Shown: positions 35,593 to 48,065, counted from the first letter of the stretch. The stretch: 64,000 nucleotides of DNA from Inia geoffrensis (GCA_036417435.1 CM070907.1:61922001-61986000), one strand, 5' to 3'. Numbers and translations: made by a program. Notes: a model not told the origin generated them from the letters alone.

Positions 35593-36695
35593 TATTCACC
35601 CTTTAATCTTTAGGGAAGGCCAAAAAAATAAAGAAAAAGAAAAAAAAAACACGATAGTCTAGACAGAGAACACGTGCTTAGTATTATGAAGCAGAGAATT
35701 TTTTTTAAAACTCTTTTTATGATTGTATTTAATCATCCTCAATGTTAGGAAGTCTACCTTCTTAAGTTCTTTCCTCTTTTTTATTCCATTAGTGCAGAAA
35801 ACAAATCAGTTTCCAAACCCTTGTAAAAATCTTTCATAAATTTAAAGACTTTCAGTTTCACAAATGTCTCTTTTCTGACCCAAATGAATATTTTCTTAAG
35901 CTTTCTAAATAGTTGTTTTTTTTTGAGAGTCTTCTCAGAGCCTCTTTTCATTTTACAGATTTCTCATAAAAAGAAAAACTCAAATGGATCCTGAATTTAT
36001 ATAGTAGTTCTGAATCCACATGTTGTGATTTGCCACATGCTTACAATTAAATTTTGCTACAACTGGGGATATAGATTGATACGGCAATAACTATCAAAGG
36101 AATGTAGAACTGAGTGGATATAGGTGAGGAGCAAAGTTCAAGAATATCAAGCCAGCAGCCAAGAAAGAATGGATATCACATGGAACATGCAAGAATTTTA
36201 ACTTGTGAGTACAAAAATCAACACAATAAACAAGACCATAGGCAGCTTTCCTGATAAAGCTACACAATGCGAAAAGATGGGTAGTTGAGTAATTTTGTAA
36301 CAGAGAATTCCACTCAATCCCTTCAAATTTACATGCTTTGCCAAACCTTGCCACAAATAGTGACATTTGAACACCATCCATCTAATTAGAGCCCTTCTGC
36401 ATGGGAACTTTCTTAACAATTATGATTCAGTTATACAGTCCAGTACTCCAGCTATCTCAACAGCAGGATTTCTCCCATCCATGGAAGTGGGGTGCTAATT
36501 TTGGAGTCACTGCTTTTAGCTTTAATTTCACTTTTACCAGTTGTCTTACCTCTGGGTATTGGACTCTATAATCAATTTCTAAAGTCACCTTAAACAAATA
36601 ATCTGTTAGTCCATAACAATAAGACCCAAGAATTGATCTATAAGAGAATGTTCTTTTAAGTCCAATGGCCATTTCTGATGAAGTTATCCCCTTGC
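35593..36695. other. Unassigned AT-rich non-coding DNA
   Basis: Includes an A-rich stretch near 35622-35650. Minus open frames of 71-95 codons between 36094 and 36672 have no motif. Confidence 0.4.
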
Positions 36696-37165
36696 CATAT
36701 CATCTTTTGGGTCTTCACCAAAGTATTTTCTGTTTCCCAGACACACACATTCTATGTGATTGAATCACTGTACATGCTGTTTCCTCTGCCTGCAGTCCTA
36801 ACTCTTCACCTCACTTCCTGCTCCTTTTCGTCTTTGTGGTTTGAGAAATCTTTACACATTTTTTGAGACTTGGCTCAGTAATTCTCTATGAAACCTTTCC
36901 TGATCCCTTGAGACAGGGCCAGTTTGTACTAATGCACTAAAACTAACATTTCCTATTGCACTTGTACACATCTCAGGTTTGGCTCTTATGACATTCATTT
37001 GTGATTACTTTGAACTTAAGTGTTGTCCCCTAAATGACTGTGAACAATTCAAGAAAATCCCTTATTTATTTTTCTATCCTCATGGTCCTTTGCACATGGT
37101 AGCCACTCAATAAATATATCTGAATAATTTAATAATTATTTGCTGAATGAATAAACAAATGAATG
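36696..37165 (+). repeat. L2 LINE 3' region
   Basis: 'acatgctgtttcctctgcct' (36772-36791), 'tgagacttggctcagtaatt', 'ctatgaaacctttcctgatc', 'ttgcacatggtagccactca' and 'tgctgaatgaataaacaaat' give the whole L2 3' region in sense. Confidence 0.88.
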
Positions 37166-37684
37166 AGCATATCACTTGAATTAAACTCCTTCATACTCCT
37201 GGGAGAAGAAAGGAAGGCACTATATAGACTCACATTAAGCATTTATTATTACCCTCTATTTGTATTTTTACCTCATACTCATCTTCATACATTAAGAGAT
37301 AAATCAAAGTCACTGTTAGAAGGGTTCAAAGTGCTTTGAAAACCAATGTTTCAAAAGATAAATCAATGAGACTTGTTGATTCGTGGCCTACCAGCTGTCC
37401 ATTTTTTCACTTTGTAATTCCACCGCTTCCATAGATAGATACAGGTGATCTTTTGCAAAATTTAATACAGAAAACTATATTCATAAATAAATAACTCCTT
37501 CTTTCATTTCCTTAAAAATGAGACCCACTAATGAAAACACATAATCTCTTCCTTTTCCATCCTGCCTCCTACATAAAAACAGAAACAGCAGCTGCTGAAA
37601 TCCTCAGTGCAAATGTCAATTGCAGATAGTGTTACCGAAAATATTCCTGATATTAATTGTAACCTCTCTCCGGCTTAAAGAAGA
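37166..37684. other. Unassigned non-coding DNA
   Basis: No repeat or gene recognised. Confidence 0.4.
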
Positions 37685-37795
37685 TAAAGCAGACCAACTT
37701 GCTAGGTGCCTCTGCTATGTCAGCTACTTTACGTTAAGCATCTTTACATGAAATTAATGTATTTCATCTTTAAGGTATACAAAGTATTTTGCCCA
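37685..37795 (+). repeat. MIR fragment, diverged
   Basis: 'tgcctctgctatgtcagcta' and 'aagcatctttacatgaaatt' resemble the MIR 5' half. Confidence 0.55.
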
Positions 37796-38134
37796 CAAAA
37801 GTATTTAACTTGCCTTACCTCAGTATTTATCTAACCTCATCCATTTTTGCATGTTCACATAATACCTCTATTGTTGTTTAGGTTATTTTAAAATTTAATC
37901 TGACTCACTTTTTATTTAAGTAAATTTATTTTAAATAAACTTGTCATCACCAGAATAAACAAAAGACATCTCCATAAATAATAAGTAACATATAAATAAT
38001 ACATGTTTATTAATAATATTAAAAAGTAAAATAAAAACCAGAAATAATTTATGAAGTCTAGTTGAAAAGAGAATTGATGGTTTATATTCTAGTTCCAATT
38101 TTTCTTTTCTAATTTAAATTAAAGTATAAGTATT
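37796..38134. other. Unassigned AT-rich non-coding DNA
   Basis: Runs of aata/ttaa between 37975 and 38050. Nothing else seen. Confidence 0.4.
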
Positions 38135-38300
38135 TTTTAAATGTTTGCCATGTACCATCTTCAGTAAACCACACTTTAGGAAATAGTCTCATCTCATTTG
38201 ATCATCTCAAGAAATCTCTGAGTCAGATAACATTATCTATCTTTTATATATTAGAAAGTGATATTTCTAAGACATTAAGTAACTTAATCCTGGTTTGCTC
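38135..38300 (+). repeat. MIR fragment
   Basis: 'tttgccatgtaccatcttca', 'gatcatctcaagaaatctct' and 'cattaagtaacttaatcctg' are in MIR order. Confidence 0.6.
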
Positions 38301-38409
38301 CTCCCTTAATTCTTGATTTTCAAAACTTGTCTGGTCTTCAATATTCCTGTCTTTAAGACAGAGTGTAACAGTACAAAAAATATCATGCAATAGCTTATGA
38401 TGAAATAAA

Positions 38410-38790
38410 AATAAATAAAGAAGGGGCAAGTGCTGTGAGTTCAGATAATATTCACCAGCCCACGTGCTGGAGTAGAGAAGACAGACTTTCAATAAGAAAG
38501 GAAATTTCAGTTGGCGCTGAGAAAACAGATCAAGACAAAAAGTATATGTATTGCTTGAAACAGCATGAGTAAAAGTAAAAAGGTTGGAAAACATGAGATG
38601 TGTTTGAGGAATAGTGGGAAAGAAGGAAGAAAAGGCTGTAGCCATACTGTAATTAGAGAATGCCAATACACACTTAATCATGACAAATATGGTCAGAGTT
38701 GGAGAGTCGGCAGAATGATGGAGGCAGAAGAGATAATGAGGGTCTTAGTTAGGGTGATGATGGTAGGAAAAAGGCAAGAAGCAATATAAG
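38410..38790 (-). repeat. Probable L2 fragment, antisense
   Basis: 'ggaaatttcagttggcgctg', 'gaaacagcatgagtaaaagt' and 'gagatgtgtttgaggaatag' parallel the reverse L2 block that surrounds its terminal region. The longest minus open frame of this part of the window (38244-38681, 145 codons) spans this and the adjacent MIR and is therefore not a gene. Confidence 0.5.
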
Positions 38791-38889
38791 AAACATTCTT
38801 TCTTGACACCTTAGATGAGATCTGGATCCCTGACTCAGTCCCTTAACACAATACATTACTTTTCACAATATTTGTCACATTGACGATGA

Positions 38890-39055
38890 TCTATTTAGTA
38901 TATATATTTTCCTTACTTTCCTTGTGGAACATTCCAGGAAAGTAGGGAACATGCTTGTGTTTTCACCATTGTATCTCCTGTGTCTCACAAAGTGCCTGGT
39001 GCATAATAAGTGCTCTGAAACAATTTTTCTAAATACATGAATAAAAAAGGAATAA
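38890..39055 (+). repeat. L2 LINE 3' end
   Basis: 'cattgtatctcctgtgtctc', 'acaaagtgcctggtgcataa' and 'taagtgctctgaaac' form the L2 3' end. Confidence 0.75.
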
Positions 39056-39241
39056 TGAAGGAGATAGAATCTGTAAAAATGTGACAGGTGCTTTCTAGGC
39101 TGAGCACTTGAAGTCAAAAGTAGTTGGAGATTCGAGCCCAGGGAACTTGGAGATACCTCTAAGACAAAGGAAGCATTTGCTTTAGAGTACCCCCTTCTTT
39201 CATTTTACTTTCTATTTCTCCCTTTGTCTCATTATAATTTT

Positions 39242-39555
39242 TTAAAATTTATTTTTGGCTGCATTGGGTCTTTGTTGCTGTGCGCGGGCTTTCTCTAGTT
39301 GCGGTGAGTGGGGGCTACTCTTCCTTGTGGTGTGCAGGCTTCTCATTGCCGTGGCTTCTCTTATTGTGGAGCACGGGCTCTAGGCACGCAGGCTTCAGTA
39401 GCTGTGGCTCGTGGGCTCTAGAGTGCAGGCTCAGTAGCTGTGGTGCACGGGCTTAGTTGCTCCATGGCATGTGAGATCTTCCCGGACCAGGGCTGGAACC
39501 CGCGTCCCCTGCATTGGCAGGCAGATTCCTAATCACTGCACCACCAGAGAAGCCC
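39242..39555 (-). mobile_element. CHR-type tRNA-derived SINE, long form
   Basis: In sense (minus) it opens with 'ggcttctctggtggtgcagt', passes the tRNA-related head and several near-repeats of a 'gctcagtag'-type module, and ends in 'gcagccaaaaata' plus A-rich DNA. The target-site duplication is 'ctcattataatttt' at 39228-39241 and 39556-39569, 14 of 14 matching. This is the long CHR SINE class shared by cetaceans and relatives. It is slightly more diverged than the two short copies. Confidence 0.93.
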
Positions 39556-39613
39556 CTCATTATAATTTTAACTATTCTTATTTTATAGTCTCTTATGAAA
39601 TTTTCACTAATGA

Positions 39614-39662
39614 ATTTCTTAGAGATTTAATATATATATGTATTTCTTAGAGATTTAATATA
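39614..39662 (+). repeat. Local tandem duplication, 28-bp period
   Basis: A 21-base segment (39614-39634) recurs without mismatch at 39642-39662, with an AT spacer. It lies 45 bases beyond the SINE target site. Confidence 0.9.
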
Positions 39663-39944
39663 ATTTGTTGATTATTCCTCATGGTCAATAGTGTCCACGT
39701 GAGGGTTCTTTGTAAGCTCCTCTAAAGCAGGGGATTTTTTTTTAAAGGAAGTGTTGTTGACATTTTCTATTTCAGTGTATTCTAGGAGGTTTAACCTGTG
39801 CCTTGGGGATTTCTACATCCATATAAAAAGTGAAAGGGGTAATGGTGTGTTAATTTTTAGATCTGTTCAAGTTGTGATGGCTCTGGAAAAGATAGGAGTA
39901 TATATGTCAAGTAAGCAAAGTAATAAAAAAAAACAAAATCTTCC

Positions 39945-41030
39945 CTCCATTCATTCATTCAACACTTTTGAGGGTTACTATGCACCCACTGTATTTCTAA
40001 GCAATGGGAATATAACAATGAACTAAACAGACAACAATCCCTATCTCATGTTTATATTTTAGTGTAGGGAGGAAATAATAAGAAAGATAAATAGCAACAC
40101 ATATCATCTATTAAATATTGATACAAGCTAAAGAAAAAATAGAACAGATAAATGGAATAAAAAGTGTTAGAGTGGTTAAATTTTTTGATAGGCTGATTGA
40201 GGTAAACCTCATTGAAAAAGTCACCCTTGAGTAGAGATCTTAAGGGAATGACAGTAAGCTAGAAGGATATATAGGAAATGAATATTCTATGCGAAAGACT
40301 ATGGCTGGCTTGTCTGATGACAGTATGGCGGTCGGAGTAGCTGAAGCAGAGAAGAAAGACAGTATAAAATAAGATCAGAAAGGTAGAGAGGTGAGTGAAG
40401 GGAGAATGTGGAAAGTAGAACTTGTAAGCCTCATAAGCTATTGCGGGCAAATTGGCTTTTGCTATGAATGAGGTTGGGAGCAATTTCAGAGTAGTATCAC
40501 GATATGAATAATGTCTTAATAAGGTCATTCTTGCTGCTGTCTTGAAAATTTTGACTGTAGGGGGTCAAGGCTGGAAGCAGAGATAATAATTAAGAAAGTA
40601 TTGCAATGATCAAGTTTAAAGGTAATGGTAGCTTGGACAAAACTAATGCACATGGAAATAAAAAACAATGGTTGGGTTCTGGACATATTTTTAAGATAGT
40701 GGATATGGGTATGAGAGAAAGAGAGGAGCAAGGATAACTCCAGACCTATTGACATGAGCAACTAGAAGGCTACATTTACCACCAGCTGAAATGAATTTTG
40801 TGGATAGAGCAGGTTTCTAGGGAAAAATAAGAAGTTTGGTTCTGGACATGTTAATTTTGAGATATTTTTAGACATCTGAGTGGAGACATCAAGGGAACTG
40901 CTGGATATACAGGTCTAGCATTTCAAAGAAGATATTGGCATATAGCTGGTATATAAAGCCATGATCACTAGCTGAGTTAGTGAAAAAGCTCAAAACCAAG
41001 CCCTTGAGCATTGCAACATTTACAGTTGTC
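39945..41030 (-). repeat. L2 LINE with reverse-transcriptase-derived sequence
   Basis: The left side is the L2 3' end in reverse ('ccattcattcattcaacact', 'atgaactaaacagacaacaa'). The sequence continues through 'gtagggggtcaaggctggaa' and 'gagagaaagagaggagcaag' into 'ttggttctggacatgttaat' and 'ggatatacaggtctagcatt'. The right part corresponds in L2 to the ORF2 segment after the reverse-transcriptase catalytic YADD motif (known family layout). Stops and indels break the frame and no enzyme could be made. Confidence 0.8.
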
Positions 41031-41334
41031 TACTTAATATATAGTTTCCTTGCTGAATGGTGAATTCTGTGAAAACAAGGGACAAAGTGAAAGTAATACA
41101 AGAAAGTTGAGAATTTATGCAATAGAAGTGATTAGAATGAATTTCTACCAGATTTAAACTAGGTAGGAAAAGTAGTAATGCTAGGAGAGAGGTGATAACC
41201 AGACAAAAGATAAGATCAATGAATATAAGATAAGGTAGGAGTCAAAAGATCATTGGAGTCAAGGTACATACAGATATCTAAGGCTTGTATTGGATTTTAT
41301 ATGGTTAAAATGTTTATCAAATTTAACATCAAGT
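41031..41334. other. Unassigned non-coding DNA, perhaps more decayed L2
   Basis: Purine-rich. It could continue the neighbouring L2 block but I see no firm match. Confidence 0.4.
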
Positions 41335-41490
41335 ATTTAATATGAGTCAAACAATTACTTATTTTATTCGATCTTAAAAGAATTCTATGAGGTGGCTCCA
41401 GTCTACACATAATTAGACTCAGAGAAGTTAAGGAACTTTCTGGAGGTCACTCAACTAACAGTGGCACTGTGTGAACTCAGCTAAGGTCTG
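41335..41490 (+). repeat. MIR SINE
   Basis: 'gactcagagaagttaaggaa' (41417-41436) followed by 'ctttctggaggtcactcaac' is a clear MIR 3' half. Confidence 0.8.
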
Positions 41491-42034
41491 CCTCAGAATC
41501 CCCTCTCCTGACTACAGATGGGGGCAGGGTGCCTGTCCTTTGGTACCAGTCCTTTTTCCCTGGGGCAGGGACTTTAGCTCCTATGAGCATGCTAGCTGTG
41601 TGAGGGATCAGAAAACCCTCTTATTCTCTGTGTTCATATCCCTTGATGTCTTTGGTGAAGTATTCAGTGAAGTCTTCGTGAGAGTTCCATTCTGTCTCAC
41701 AGGAGTTGAAAAGAGTTAAAGAGAGGTTTTATTCATGATAGGGCGAAATCATGCCAGGAAGCAGTTCTACCCTGGGTTCTGCCAAAGGAAAGAGAATTCA
41801 GGGGAACTGAGCTAGGGCATGGATCCAGTGCTCCATCTTCATAGTCTCATAAAAGTACTAGTAAAGTAGATGATTAGCTAATTCGCAGTTCGAATTGCAG
41901 AGCTGAAGATCCAGAGGAAGATGATAACTAGAGGCATAAATTTGGGAGCTATCCTCATGGTGAAGATAGAGGAAATAGATATGTTCTTACAGCCAACTGA
42001 ACTCAGGAAAATGTCCAGCCAGTGAGAGAGGTAA
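41491..42034. other. Unassigned non-coding DNA
   Basis: Slightly higher G+C. An 82-codon plus open frame (41471-41719) overlaps the MIR end. No feature. Confidence 0.4.
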
Positions 42035-42706
42035 GTGTGCAAATGTAGAATGGAATAATCACTTTGGGGATGGAAAATAGCATAACCACTCTGGAAAAGT
42101 TTGGCAGTTTCTTGAAAAGTTAAACGTGTATCTACAACATGTCCCAGCAATTCTACTCCTAGGCATTTACCCAACATAAATGAAAACATACGTTCATTTA
42201 AAGATAGTGTATAGAGTTCACAACAGTTTTATTTGTAATAGCCAAAAACTGGGGCAAAAAATCCAAATGTCCATCAACAGATGAATAAACAAACTGTATT
42301 ATATTCATACAATGAAATACTACTCAGCAATAAAAAGGAATGCTATTGGTATGAGCAAAAGCATGGACAAATCCCAGAATAATCAGGCTAAGTGAAATAA
42401 GCCAGACTAAAAGATCACATACCATATGATTCCATTATGGTTCCATTTAAATAAAATGCTAGAAGATGTAAACAAATCTTTAGTGACACAGAGCATGTCA
42501 GTTGTTGACTGGTACTGGACAGGGTGAGAGGAGGGAAGGTTTATGAAAAAACACAAGCAAACTTTAGGGGATGGTAGACGTGTTCGCTATCTAGATTATG
42601 GTGATGGATCTACAGATGGAGACATATGTCAAAATCTATCAAATTATCCACTTTAAACATGTGGTTTATCATATGTCATTATACCTCAATAAAGTTATTA
42701 AAACAA
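42035..42706 (+). mobile_element. LINE-1 3' end (L1M type)
   Basis: Distal ORF2 and 3' UTR in sense: 'gtttggcagtttcttgaaaa', 'cccagcaattctactcctag', 'gtccatcaacagatgaataa', 'gaaatactactcagcaataa', 'gcatggacaaatcccagaat' and finally 'cattatacctcaataaagtt'. It is 5'-truncated and has decayed. A 103-codon minus frame over its start is an antisense artefact. Confidence 0.92.
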
Positions 42707-44084
42707 GACATAAAAGGATGCTTGTCATCTAAATGTTGAATGTATTTGGTTTTCTTAAAATGGGAAGGTTTAAAACAGACAAAATGACTTCATAATAAAG
42801 AAGTATGAAATAATGAAGAAAAGCGGCAGAAACTAGGACAATTTAGCCAAAACTTCTATGTTTTATTTTTTTATTCTATCTCTACCTAACTTCTGTTCTT
42901 CTCTTCCCTCTCACCTACAGCAATTTTCCTAACGAAATTTCACACCTGTCCATTTCTGACACCACTTAACATTTTAGGAACAGTGCAAGTATTTTGGCTA
43001 TATGTTTCTGTCTGGCCTGCATTGCAAGTGGATCAATAAAGAATTTAAGAAAGCCCAATTAATTCTGTTTTTCTTTTCCATTTTATATAGTTTGGTTTTG
43101 GTATAGAAACAGACTTAACCATGGTACTTAATTTTGACTTCAGAAATTGATTTTGACTCTATTTTTCACTGTTGCTTAGGAAACAAAGTTTTTAAAGTCT
43201 ATAAACTAGTAATCTCAGCAATCTTTGACAGGCGAACTACTCCAAGAGATCTTGGGAATACTTTGTGCTCCCTTTCTTTGTCCAAATGCAAGGAAATTAT
43301 TTGCAATTGTTTTCCCAATTTGGAAGGAATAAAAAGAAAATGTCACTAAGGATCATGCATGCAACGATACATACTAGAACCTCATCCCATTTTCCACTGA
43401 GCATTTAAAAGGGCATATATGAAAATATATTCAAGGGCTTAACAGCGAATCTAAATTAGGACTCCATATCCAGGAACATTTGGGAATTTAACTGCATCAT
43501 GTTGGAAAGTCTTCCCTGACGGGGAAGGGCTTCTTCAGATTCAGGTATGTGGGCCAAAATGATCAATTTGTTTCCAGTTGGCACAGCTCAAATTACATTC
43601 TTGACTCAGTAACACTGAGCTCTTTCCAGCACATCCATTAAGGGAACTTGGCTCATGCTGAGGATGTCTGTAAGACCTAATGTCTATGAGAGCGACCATA
43701 ACCATCACCAAGGGAGTATGGAACACTGGGTTCTGAGCAGCAGAGCCTTTACCTCAGCACTGTAACTTTGCATGAAAAGCCTGCTGAGCAATCCCATGCC
43801 AGATATCTCTGGGCATTTGGATAGGACAAATTCAAACTCCCTCAGCTCATTCATGGAAGCTCCATGGACACATTTTCAATAATTTTATTTAGAAACATGA
43901 ATAAGTAGTTATCCACCAGAAATAAAGAATACATAGCAAGTAGTTAGTTATGCAAGGAAATAATGTATTAGAATCAAGTAGGCTTGACACAGACATGTTT
44001 TCACCCTAAAAAGGCATCAGTGTATGGTGCTTTTTTCTAGCAATGTTCTAAGAGTCTAGCTTATGTAATTCACATAATGATGAT
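42707..44084. other. Unassigned non-coding DNA
   Basis: About 1.4 kb with no recognisable repeat and no gene. Confidence 0.45.
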
Positions 44085-44170
44085 AAATAATACTTATCAA
44101 TTATTTGATATGTACAAGACTTTGTGCTAAGTGCTTTACATGCAGTTTATACCTCATCACAACTTTGCAA
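44085..44170 (+). repeat. MIR fragment
   Basis: 'tttgtgctaagtgctttaca' (44121-44140) is the MIR 5' signature. Confidence 0.75.
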
Positions 44171-44239
44171 AGTCAGGTACAGATCTTCTAAACCTTTCGG
44201 TATAGATCTTCTAATGGGTCACTGTTTTGGTCCTTGTGC

Positions 44240-44575
44240 TTTAAGTATACCAAGAGCACACCCTCCTCAGGTCTCGTGGCTTGCACTAGCTTCTGCCTGG
44301 AATTCTCATTCTGAGATAGCCATAGGATCACTCCCTTGCCTCCTTCAAGTCTTTGCTAAAATGACACTTTTCCAATGAAGCTTTTTTTTGGTTGTTCCCT
44401 TTTTATTTTTCAAAACTAAATTTATCAGCACCTAACATCATTTTCACTTATTTATTTCCTCTCCCACATCCTCATTAGAATGCAAGTTCTATGAAGGCAG
44501 GGAATTTTACCTTTTTTTATTTACTAGCTTGAATGATGCCTGGTCCATTATAGGTACTTATCAAATAGTTGGAAG
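44240..44575 (+). repeat. L2 LINE 3' region
   Basis: 'agcttctgcctggaattctc', 'ttgcctccttcaagtctttg' (44336-44355), 'tagaatgcaagttctatgaa' and 'gaatgatgcctggtccatta' form the L2 3' region in sense. Confidence 0.87.
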
Positions 44576-44925
44576 TGATAAGTGGAAATGATGGGGCTTT
44601 AAGTAACAACCACTTGTTATCATAAATTAGGCTAAAAACAAAAGCAAAATCTTTAAATAAATCCTTGTTCATTGTTTAAGGTTAACTACTAGTTGTGGTA
44701 ATAAGCCATGTTCAGATCATTTCATCTAAACTTACGTTGCAAAACAAAAGGGTAAACAATTTAAGTGGGCAATACTTCTGAGTTTATTAGCAGGTATTAG
44801 GTGCAAAAATAGTATGTGACATCCTAGGCTTTGCTTTCCTGAAACTTCCAATCTCGGCAGAGAAAAAATAGAATCTGAAACAATCAGAAGGCAATATATT
44901 AAATAGTTATTTCTCATTTATTCTA
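44576..44925. other. Unassigned non-coding DNA
   Basis: Nothing recognised. Confidence 0.4.
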
Positions 44926-45065
44926 TTTATTCATGTAACAAATTACTACCTTCGTGTGCAAGATATTCTGGGTGAGGTCCAGGAGGTATAGAAGTGAATT
45001 AAGATATAGTTCCCGACTTCAAGGAGTTTACAGTCTGGTAGAAGAAGTAGGACTTACTACAAGAT
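44926..45065 (-). repeat. L2 LINE 3' end
   Basis: 'tgcaagatattctgggtgag' and 'ttcaaggagtttacagtctg' (45019-45038) are the reverse L2 end. Confidence 0.75.
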
Positions 45066-45640
45066 AAAACTTGCTCAATAAATAAAAACTTGATAAATGG
45101 AATAAAATGTGCTAAAATTGAACAAAAAGATAAAATACTTTGAGGGTTCATAAGATGGAGAAATTCCAAAGACAGTATATTATGAAGCACTAAGCTGTAA
45201 TCAAATGCCAAACTCTATGGCAGAGACCAAAAAATGCTATTGCCTATCACTCCTGCAATTGAAATACACCAGGGATTTTGGTAAGCTTTCATGCAAAAAT
45301 AACATACGCCAAGACTCATATTTCTCTTAGCTCCCTGTGAAAGGGCACTGAACATTAAACAGAATACAACACTGAATGATGTTTCCAGCTGTTTCTGAGA
45401 GCAATTTCATAACCTCAGTTTTGTTCTTCACTCCTAAGTTTTACAAACAAACTAAAAAGAAAGTCTAATATTAATCTTCCAAAGGTTAAAGTTAAAATTA
45501 AATTCATGCAAAATTGATGAAATACAACAGAATCTCATAAACGCAAGTTGTCACATCACATGTGAAGTATTACCTTCCAAAAAAATAGAGACAAACAGAA
45601 TGCCATCTATATTTCAACTATTTGTCTTATTTTTTCAGAT
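45066..45640. other. Unassigned non-coding DNA
   Basis: Nothing recognised. Confidence 0.4.
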
Positions 45641-48065
45641 GGTAAAAGTGCTACTAATTATTGTAGAAAACCTAAAATACACAACATAAAATAAAAATAA
45701 AATTTACCTGTAATTCTGGTATCTACCTAGAAAATTGGTATATTTCCTTCTGTATATAGGTGCACATTTAGATGCAGATGTAGTGATAAATGTAGCTACT
45801 GGTGTGATTACTGATAATAAATTGCATAATGTTTTAGCCATTATTGTGAGAAACTGGACCACCATTCAGTATGCTTCAAATACATGACTTCTTTTAGCTG
45901 CATGCTATTCCATTTCATGGATGTGCGCACTATTATAAACAATGTTATGATAAAGTAAGTATACAAAAATGTTTATTTGCTTTTCTGATTATTTCCCTAG
46001 GATGAATTCCTAGAATAAGACTAAAATGGTGAAAGCATTTTGAGACTCTATAAAGTGTTGCCAAATTGCCTTCCAAAATGTTACATGATATAAATCCTGT
46101 CCAGCAGAATCATGGAGTGATCATCTTCCCACACTCTTGGCAACTGGAACACTGCCATATTCTTTTCCTAATTTGATGCACATTCATATTTTTTATTTAC
46201 GTTGTTTCAAATATAGATTTAGAATGTTAAAAAACTTATTTGAATTTATCTTAATATTTGTTAATTGTCTAGGATGTTGCTGATTTTTATATTGATTTAT
46301 AAGAGCTCTTTATAGTTTACATATAACAGTTTTATTTGCGGCTTTGCAGCTTTTAATATTTTAAATGTAGTATTTTAAAATTCTTATGTAGTCACATCTA
46401 CTTTTTTCTTTGTGAATTCTTCTATTGTATTTATAATTAGAAAGTCCTTCTCAAAACTAAGACCCGTTAAATATGGACTTTTCATGGTTTTATTTTTACA
46501 TTAGCCTATTAATACATATGTAATCACCTTGATGTCTGATAGAAATAACTCATCATGTTTATTGAGTGAAGAGTATTTGCAAACAGTATACTAAATTATC
46601 TATATGAATTATTGCCTAGTTAATTCCCATAACCTCCTTATAACTATTACTTATATTAATAGTTATTGGAAATAACTACTAGTGTCCCTTTTTATACGTG
46701 AGGAAACTAAAGTTCAGAGAGATCGATTTGCTTATCCAAGGTTACATAACTAAGTAAGTGATGTAGCTGGTGTTTGTTTGAACTCTGTCAGCCCTTAGAG
46801 CCTGTTCTCTTAACTACTCTTTATACCAATATAGAATGCTTCTAACTTTGTTTCTTAGCAAATTATCAGCTTTCTGAACACCAAGTTTTGAATACTCTAT
46901 CTGTTCTTTCTTTGATTTGTATTCATTCCTTCATCCTATATGACATTATTGTTTACACTAAGCTCTATTTCACAGTTAGCCATTCTATTGAACTGGCCTG
47001 TCTGCCAGTTCTTGTGTCAGCACTGTACCATTTTTAAATTGTTACAGCTTTGTAATGCTTATTAATGTATGCTATTAACGCATATGTGCAGTAGGACAAA
47101 TAGTGCATTCATTATTCTACCCTTTGACAACTAACATTACTCTTACCGTCTATTTATTAGTCTAAGCAAACAAAGAATCCTTCTGTTAGGTTTAAATACT
47201 TTATTATTTGGTCTAGGATGAATTGTATTAAATATTGAAAATTTTTAATTTTTTTTCAATTTCACATTTCATATGCAGGAATATGGGTTAACTTATCATT
47301 TATTCAAATACCCTTTGACATCAATCAGTAAAGTTGTATGGTTTTCTTCATATATATCCTGCATAGATAGTACTAGAGTTATTCCTAGGTATGTTGTACT
47401 TTTTGCTGCTATTGTAAATGGAATATTTAAAACTATATTTTTTCTTTATTGGAGTAATTAGGGAAGCAACTGATTTTTTTTAATACCTGTCTTATATTAG
47501 GCGCATCTCGAGTTTTGGGGGAGAAAAAGTAATTAATCTTCTATTGGATATGTCTCATTCTGTTTCATGTTATATTTCAGTGCTCAGAAATTTCAAATAA
47601 TGTTAAAGCATAACACTAACAACAATTATCTTTCTTTTCCCCCAACTTTAATGGGGATTCTTTTAGTCTTTCAACATTAAGTATGAAAAAGATTGTAAGT
47701 CTGGGATAGCTGTTATTTACAAAGTTAAATATGTAGCCTTTTATTTTTAGTTTTCTAAGAGTTTTTGTCAGGATGAGTGTTGGATTTTATCAAATGCCTT
47801 TAACATATATTAGAATGATACTTTTTTGTTTATTTAATCTTAGATGTTATGATTTATGATAATAGATTTCAAATTAAGCCACCTTTGCCTTCCAGGGATT
47901 CATTTCCACTTATCCTTCATAGATGATTCTTCAATTGATATTAATTTTTGCTGGGTGTATTTTATTTAGAATCTAATCATTCTTGCTTATTAATGAGAAT
48001 AGGTCATAATATTATTTTTATGCTTGTCTGTTTTGACATCCAGATAATATTAAATTTATAAAGTG
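45641..48065 (-). mobile_element. Old LINE-1, long 3' portion, antisense, interrupted by a MIR
   Basis: From left to right it runs backwards along an L1. The 3' end comes first ('tttttcagatggtaaaagtg', 'ggatgaattcctagaataag', 'gttgccaaattgccttccaa'). Distal ORF2 antisense follows ('gttacagctttgtaatgctt', 'ttattcctaggtatgttgta', 'ctattgtaaatggaatattt'). The end comes near 'gattttatcaaatgccttta' and 'gattcttcaattgatattaa', the antisense of the reverse-transcriptase region. It is heavily decayed, with no usable ORF2. A full MIR sits at 46556-46835 with L1 on both sides. Confidence 0.85.
46556..46835 (+). repeat. MIR SINE inserted in an old LINE-1
   Basis: 'acgtgaggaaactaaagttc' (46697-46716), 'ccaaggttacataactaagt' and the 3' end 'ctcttaactactctttatac' give a near-complete MIR. 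The host L1 resumes directly afterwards. Confidence 0.87.

Noticed and set aside
38244..38681. 145-codon minus-strand open frame, the longest outside the CpG island
   Set aside because: It lies over an antisense L2-like repeat and a MIR. Its composition is hydrophobic and low in structure, and no domain or splice sites are seen.
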